The notes beneath the pieces were generated by a model. That model was not told the DNA's origin and did no database searches. It saw only the letters and a program-made list of their open reading frames with translations. DNA of 11,095 nt from Syntrophomonadaceae bacterium (GTDB taxonomy: Bacteria; Bacillota; Dethiobacteria; DTU022), in assembly GCA_003558195.1 (NCBI GenBank), contig PWMM01000058.1, positions 1 to 11,095 of the forward strand, written 5' to 3'. Positions 7,162-11,095 of this stretch are shown here, piece after piece. The first letter of the stretch is position 1; every line of letters begins with the position of its first letter. The translations under genes and the position numbers were made by a program.

Positions 7162-8049
7162 ATGCAAAATTATTTAGATGAATACAGCAATTATCTCGCG
7201 GTTGAAAAAGGACTCTCCAAAAACACCCTTGAATCATACCGCCGGGATTTAAATAAGTTTACAGCGTATTTAAGTAAACTGGATGTGAATGATCCAGCTC
7301 TGGTAGGAAAAACAGAGATCAACGGGTTTTTAATGGTATTAAAAAATAATAACTCTGCCAGTTCCACAATCTCGCGGACTATTGCCTCCCTGAGATCTTT
7401 TTTTACTTTTCTGGTTCAGGAAGGTTATCTTGATAACAATCCTGCCCTGGATTTGGAATCTCCTAAAATTGAAAAGAAACTACCCCGTGTTTTAACTACC
7501 GATGAAATAGATCGACTCCTGGGGCAGCCTAAGTTAGCTGAGCATAAAGGCTTGCGTGATAAAGCAATGCTTGAGCTTTTGTATGCTTCTGGTATCAGGG
7601 TGTCTGAATTAATAGATTTAAACTTAAGTGATTTTGACCCACTGGTAGGTTACCTGCGCTGTCGCGGTAAAGGCCAGAAAGAAAGAATAGTGCCGATCGG
7701 TTCGGTGGCCATTAATTATGTGAATGAATATATGAGCGGGGCTCGTTCCAGGTTATGTAAAAGTAACGGGGAAACAGCTCTTTTTGTTAATCAACACGGA
7801 AACCGGATGACAAGGCAAGGTTTTTGGAAAATACTAAAGAAATATGCCTTGAAATCAAATATTAATGGAGAAATTACGCCGCATACAATCCGCCACTCTT
7901 TTGCGACCCACCTGCTTGAAAATGGGGCTGATCTCAGGTCTGTCCAAGAAATGCTTGGGCACTCTGACATTACTACTACCCAGGTTTATACTCAAATAAC
8001 CAGGAGAAAAATCAGGGAAATATATGATAAAGCTCACCCCCGGGCTTGA
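7162..8049 (+). CDS. xerD: Tyrosine recombinase XerD (site-specific recombinase)
   Basis: A 295-residue tyrosine recombinase of the XerC/XerD group; such proteins resolve chromosome dimers at dif during division. An N-terminal SAM-like DNA-binding domain (about 1-85, with EKGLSKNTLESYRRDL) precedes the catalytic domain. All catalytic residues are visible: Arg147 (ASGIRVSEL), Lys170 (RGKGQKER), His241 and Arg244 (PHTIRHSFATH), His267 (MLGHSDI) and the nucleophile Tyr276 (TTQVYTQI). The position after a NUDIX gene and the sequence style favour XerD over an integrase; no att-like repeats, excisionase or phage genes are near. ATG 7162 has GTGAGGG (7146-7152) 9 nt upstream. XerC versus XerD cannot be settled without alignment. 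The 107-nt gap that follows holds no clear gene, terminator or dif-like palindrome. Confidence 0.92.
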   Translation: MQNYLDEYSNYLAVEKGLSKNTLESYRRDLNKFTAYLSKLDVNDPALVGKTEINGFLMVLKNNNSASSTISRTIASLRSFFTFLVQEGYLDNNPALDLESPKIEKKLPRVLTTDEIDRLLGQPKLAEHKGLRDKAMLELLYASGIRVSELIDLNLSDFDPLVGYLRCRGKGQKERIVPIGSVAINYVNEYMSGARSRLCKSNGETALFVNQHGNRMTRQGFWKILKKYALKSNINGEITPHTIRHSFATHLLENGADLRSVQEMLGHSDITTTQVYTQITRRKIREIYDKAHPRA

Positions 8050-8156
8050 TTCATCACACCTTAGGTTGTTGCATATTAGATGCCGATCTGTAACAATATG
8101 GTTAGACGAATTTTAACTTGGCTGAGCTGATTCCGGCCTGAAGTGGGTGCAGTGAA

Positions 8157-10847
8157 GTGAACTTAATAATTACCCATAAAAACGGCGATTTTGATGCCCT
8201 GGCCGCTGTTACCGCTGCTGCAAAGCTTTTTCCAGATAGCATAGTGATAATGCCTGAAACCCTTCAGTCCAATGTTCGCCCCTTTGTTAACCTCTATCGC
8301 GATTTATTGCCCCTTGGAGACCCTAAAGATCTTCCCGAAAAGCTATCTAATATATACGTGATAGACACTAACCGCAAGGAACGTTTAGGTAAATGGAGTT
8401 ATTTACTTGAAAAAGCGGCGCAGGTTAGAGTTTATGATCATCATCCCGGAGAGGAAGACTTAGGAGCAGACCAAGTCAGGATCGAAGCAGTGGGCGCTAC
8501 CACCACAATTCTTTTAGAGGAAATCATCAAGCAGGAAATTCCCTTAACCGAGTTTGAGGCAACCCTTTTTGCGTTAGGGATATATGAAGATACCGGCTGT
8601 TTAACCTTTGATATCACCACCAGCAGAGATGTCAAAGCCCTGGCCTATTTATGGGATCTGGGTATAAATACCACTTTACTCCAGAAAAACATCCGTTCTC
8701 CCCTGACCCTTTCCCAAAAAGCCTTACTGGAAAAATTAATCCAAAACAGTGAATTACATAAAATCAACCAGCGGCGGGTCATGATCAGTACTACCAGGCT
8801 GGATGAATATGTTAGTGGAGCTTCTGTCATGCTGCAATTTTTGGATGACATTGAAGATACAGCTCTTACTCTGATCATTGTTCAGATGACAGATCAGATT
8901 TATTTTGCAGCGCGAACCAGGGAAAGTGATCTTGATTTGTTGGAACTTTTTTCTAATTTTGATGTTAGGGGTTACCCGGGAGCAGTAACAGCCCACTTCA
9001 AGGAAATCGAAGCTGATGACCTAAAAAAAATTGTTTTAGACTCTTTGAGCAAAGGCTTGCCTCCTGCCATCACTGCAGATGAAGTGGCATCCAAGCCTGT
9101 TTATACACTGGATAGCAACATAAGCCTTTATGAGGCTGAGCAGTTCTTCTCTGATAAAGGTATAAAAGGATGCCTGGTGGTAGAAGAAGGCAAGCCGGCC
9201 GGGATTATATCCCAGCGTGATTTGCAAAAAGGTTTGCGCAGTGATCTTGGCCATGCTCCCGTAAAGGGTTTTATGACAAGATCTTTAATTACAGCACCAC
9301 CTCAGACCTCCCTGGTTGAATTGCGAAGGATTATGGTGGAAAACAACATTGGCCGAATTCCCTTGATCGATGAGAATGAAAACTTGGTTGGAATAATCAC
9401 CCGTTCAGATATATTACGCCACCTCAGCTATCTTGATGAAAGTGGCCGCTCCCTGAAAGTTAAGGAAGGTCGAAAATTTAAGGAAAATGGTCTATTAAGC
9501 GTTGATATTAGAGAAGAATATCTATCGCTGTCGAGCGACGGGGATAGCGAGATCAATTTAAGCCGTTTGTTGAGTAAGGAATTACCATCTCGTATAAACA
9601 AGCTGCTTTTATTGATCAGGCAACTGGCTTACCGGCAAAAAATTCAAGTTTACCTGGTTGGCGGAACAATCCGGGATCTATTGCTGCACTACCCTCCAGA
9701 AAAAGATCTTGACTTTGTGGTGATTGGAGATGCCATTTCTTTTAAAGGCGAGCTCCAGAAGGTGCTGGGTGGAAAGGCTCACCATTTTGAACAATTTGGC
9801 ACGGCATCTTTGTATCTCGATGATGGTTTAAGACTCGACCTGGTTACCGCCCGTAAAGAATATTATACTGCTTCCGGTGCCCTGCCGCAGGTAGAAAAAT
9901 CCAGTCTAAAAAATGATCTCTCCAGGCGGGATTTTACCATTAATACCATGGCCTGTTCGTTGAGCGTCGATGACTTTGGCAAGTTATATGATTATTACAA
10001 TGGGCGTCAAGATCTAAAAGAAAGAAAAATAAGGGTCCTTTATGAACAGAGCTTCGATGATGATCCCTTAAGGGTATTGCGGGCAATCCGCTTTGAACAG
10101 CGCTATGATTTTTCCATTGAACAAGAAACGGTTGGCTTAATAACAAAAGCTGTCAAAGAAAGAGCTTTGGATAATGTTAGTCGACACAGGCTGAACCAGG
10201 AACTAAAATTAATCTATAAAGAACCAAAACCTTTAAAAATCTTGAAGCGTTTTGAAGAACTGGATCTTATTGATGAACTTTACCCCGGGGTCAAATTAAA
10301 GCAACATGACTGGCAATTATTAGGCAAAATTGAAAATGTGTTGCAGTGGTCAAAGCAAATGGGGTTTAAGGAAAAACCAGATTCAGAGTTACTATATCTT
10401 AGCGGGCTGCTTTTCGGTTTGGATTCTGCCGCCAGGTCTGCTATAATGATTAAGTTACAGTTGTCAAAAGAGAGGGCCTCTACTATCCTGGCTGCCTGCC
10501 AAAAAGTACCGAATATCTTAAAAGAGCTGAACCAGGAAGATATGAATCCAAGCACAGTAGTTAACTGCCTGGATCCTTTACCTGTGGAAGCAGTTTTGCT
10601 CGCTTATACCCTGGCAGAAGATAGCATTGTTAGAAGCCATTTGAAAGTATATATGGAAGCCCTAAAATATATTCAGCCTCGTTTAAAAGGTAGAGATTTA
10701 AAAAATATGGGGCTGCAGCCTGGAGCTCGCTACCAGAAAATTATCGATGGTTTAAAGGAAGCGGTTCTTGATGGTGAAGTGCGAACTCCAGAAGACGAGT
10801 TGGATTATGTAATTCATTACCTGGAAAAAGAAAGGGGGAATTATTAA
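8157..10847 (+). CDS. DHH phosphoesterase-CBS-class II nucleotidyltransferase fusion (tRNA A-/CCA-adding or poly(A) polymerase family)
   Basis: An 896-residue three-module enzyme. Module 1 (about 1-300): DHH/DHHA1 phosphoesterase with all metal-binding motifs present, His7-Asp11-Asp13, Asp70, DHH 94-96 and Asp145, then a DHHA1-like GYPGAVTAHFK (272-282). Module 2: two CBS motifs (about 308-360 and 370-425), which bind adenosyl ligands in other proteins. Module 3 (about 480-896): class II nucleotidyltransferase with VGGTIRDLLL (501-510), catalytic Asp517 and Asp519, Asp561, RRDFTINTMA (590-599) and DDPLRVLRAIRF (635-646). Likely role is maturation or repair of tRNA 3' ends; proteins of this architecture in Aquifex-type and other bacteria include A-adding enzymes, but specificity cannot be read by eye. 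The start is GTG 8157, giving MNLIITHKNGDFDAL; its ribosome binding site is weak. The gene abuts the M50 gene with no gap. Confidence 0.93.
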   Translation: MNLIITHKNGDFDALAAVTAAAKLFPDSIVIMPETLQSNVRPFVNLYRDLLPLGDPKDLPEKLSNIYVIDTNRKERLGKWSYLLEKAAQVRVYDHHPGEEDLGADQVRIEAVGATTTILLEEIIKQEIPLTEFEATLFALGIYEDTGCLTFDITTSRDVKALAYLWDLGINTTLLQKNIRSPLTLSQKALLEKLIQNSELHKINQRRVMISTTRLDEYVSGASVMLQFLDDIEDTALTLIIVQMTDQIYFAARTRESDLDLLELFSNFDVRGYPGAVTAHFKEIEADDLKKIVLDSLSKGLPPAITADEVASKPVYTLDSNISLYEAEQFFSDKGIKGCLVVEEGKPAGIISQRDLQKGLRSDLGHAPVKGFMTRSLITAPPQTSLVELRRIMVENNIGRIPLIDENENLVGIITRSDILRHLSYLDESGRSLKVKEGRKFKENGLLSVDIREEYLSLSSDGDSEINLSRLLSKELPSRINKLLLLIRQLAYRQKIQVYLVGGTIRDLLLHYPPEKDLDFVVIGDAISFKGELQKVLGGKAHHFEQFGTASLYLDDGLRLDLVTARKEYYTASGALPQVEKSSLKNDLSRRDFTINTMACSLSVDDFGKLYDYYNGRQDLKERKIRVLYEQSFDDDPLRVLRAIRFEQRYDFSIEQETVGLITKAVKERALDNVSRHRLNQELKLIYKEPKPLKILKRFEELDLIDELYPGVKLKQHDWQLLGKIENVLQWSKQMGFKEKPDSELLYLSGLLFGLDSAARSAIMIKLQLSKERASTILAACQKVPNILKELNQEDMNPSTVVNCLDPLPVEAVLLAYTLAEDSIVRSHLKVYMEALKYIQPRLKGRDLKNMGLQPGARYQKIIDGLKEAVLDGEVRTPEDELDYVIHYLEKERGNY

Positions 10848-11095
10848 ATGATAGGCTTAGATCCTGTTACTATAGCGCTGCGTATTCCAGTCCTGTTGAT
10901 CGTTATAACGATTCATGAGTTCGCTCATGCCCGGATGGCTTACCATTTTGGTGATGCAACGGCTGAAAGGCAGGGAAGGATGAACCTTAACCCTATAAAC
11001 CACCTTGATCCGATTGGCTCCCTGATGATCCTGCTGGTTGGCTTTGGCTGGGCCAAGCCTGTTCCGATCAATCCACTAAACTTTAACCAGTATCG
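10848..11095 (+). CDS. Site-2 protease family (M50) membrane metalloprotease, 3' end cut by window
   Basis: Only the first 82 codons are present. The first membrane segment (about residues 8-28) carries the zinc motif HEFAH (His23, Glu24, His27), followed by a GDATAERQGRMNLNPINHLD segment and a second hydrophobic stretch (about 56-68, IGSLMILLVGFGW) ending AKPVPINPLNF. This is the N-terminus of the compact S2P/YwhC-like M50 group, which cuts substrates within the membrane. Substrate unknown. ATG 10848 directly follows the previous stop codon; the site AAAGGGGGAA (10831-10840) lies inside the upstream gene, so translation is probably coupled. The second metal ligand (the Asp motif near the C-terminus) is outside the window and cannot be checked. 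Confidence 0.95.
   Translation, partial: MIGLDPVTIALRIPVLLIVITIHEFAHARMAYHFGDATAERQGRMNLNPINHLDPIGSLMILLVGFGWAKPVPINPLNFNQY

Noticed and set aside
7162..8049. Mobile-element integrase instead of housekeeping XerD
   Set aside because: No flanking repeats, tRNA target, excisionase or cargo genes; neighbours are housekeeping genes and composition matches them.
8066..8095. Possible promoter upstream of the fusion gene (TTGTTG, 17-nt spacer, TGTAAC)
   Set aside because: Only about 3/6 and 4/6 matches to the -35 and -10 consensus; chance similarity is likely.
8050..8156. dif site in the gap after xerD
   Set aside because: No 28-bp imperfect palindrome resembling a dif core could be found.

Overview
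The window looks like part of a chromosome from an anaerobic, moderately low-GC Gram-positive bacterium of the Clostridia/Peptococcia type. This is an inference from gene content and order (OLE RNA, oapA, dxs, tlyA, nadK, recN, then a NUDIX hydrolase, xerD, a DHH-CBS-poly(A) polymerase fusion and an M50 protease), from strong AGGAGG-type ribosome binding sites, and from frequent TTG/GTG starts. All genes are on the + strand and tightly spaced, which suggests one or two long transcription units. I see no tRNA, rRNA, insertion sequence, CRISPR array or phage gene.

Region 1 (1-504) has no credible protein gene but is packed with self-complementary segments, including two hairpins capped by GCAA tetraloops. 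It lies directly in front of a small multi-membrane-segment protein gene and then dxs. That is the known location of OLE (Ornate Large Extremophilic) RNA and its partner gene oapA. I call it the 3' four-fifths or so of an OLE RNA; its 5' end is outside the window. Its last helix runs into the ribosome binding site of oapA, which begins with TTG.

Region 2 (505-6479) is oapA, dxs (first enzyme of the MEP isoprenoid pathway), tlyA (S4/FtsJ-type rRNA methyltransferase), nadK (NAD kinase) and recN (SMC-like DNA repair ATPase). Gene boundaries overlap or nearly touch except for an 79-base leader before nadK that contains two overlapping mini-ORFs. argR, which often sits between nadK and recN in Firmicutes, and spoIVB/spo0A, which often follow recN in spore formers, are not here.

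Region 3 (6480-11095) holds a NUDIX ADP-ribose pyrophosphatase-like gene whose only well-placed start codon is ATT, a XerD-type tyrosine recombinase, an 896-residue fusion of DHH phosphoesterase, paired CBS domains and a class II nucleotidyltransferase (tRNA A-/CCA-adding or poly(A) polymerase family), and the first 82 codons of a site-2 (M50) membrane protease cut by the window end.

The most notable element is the OLE RNA/OapA pair, a described but rare ribonucleoprotein system. The other points worth checking are the ATT start, the mini-ORF leader of nadK, the possible structural coupling between the OLE 3' helix and oapA translation, and the three-module tRNA-end enzyme. I did not find a clearly undescribed system.
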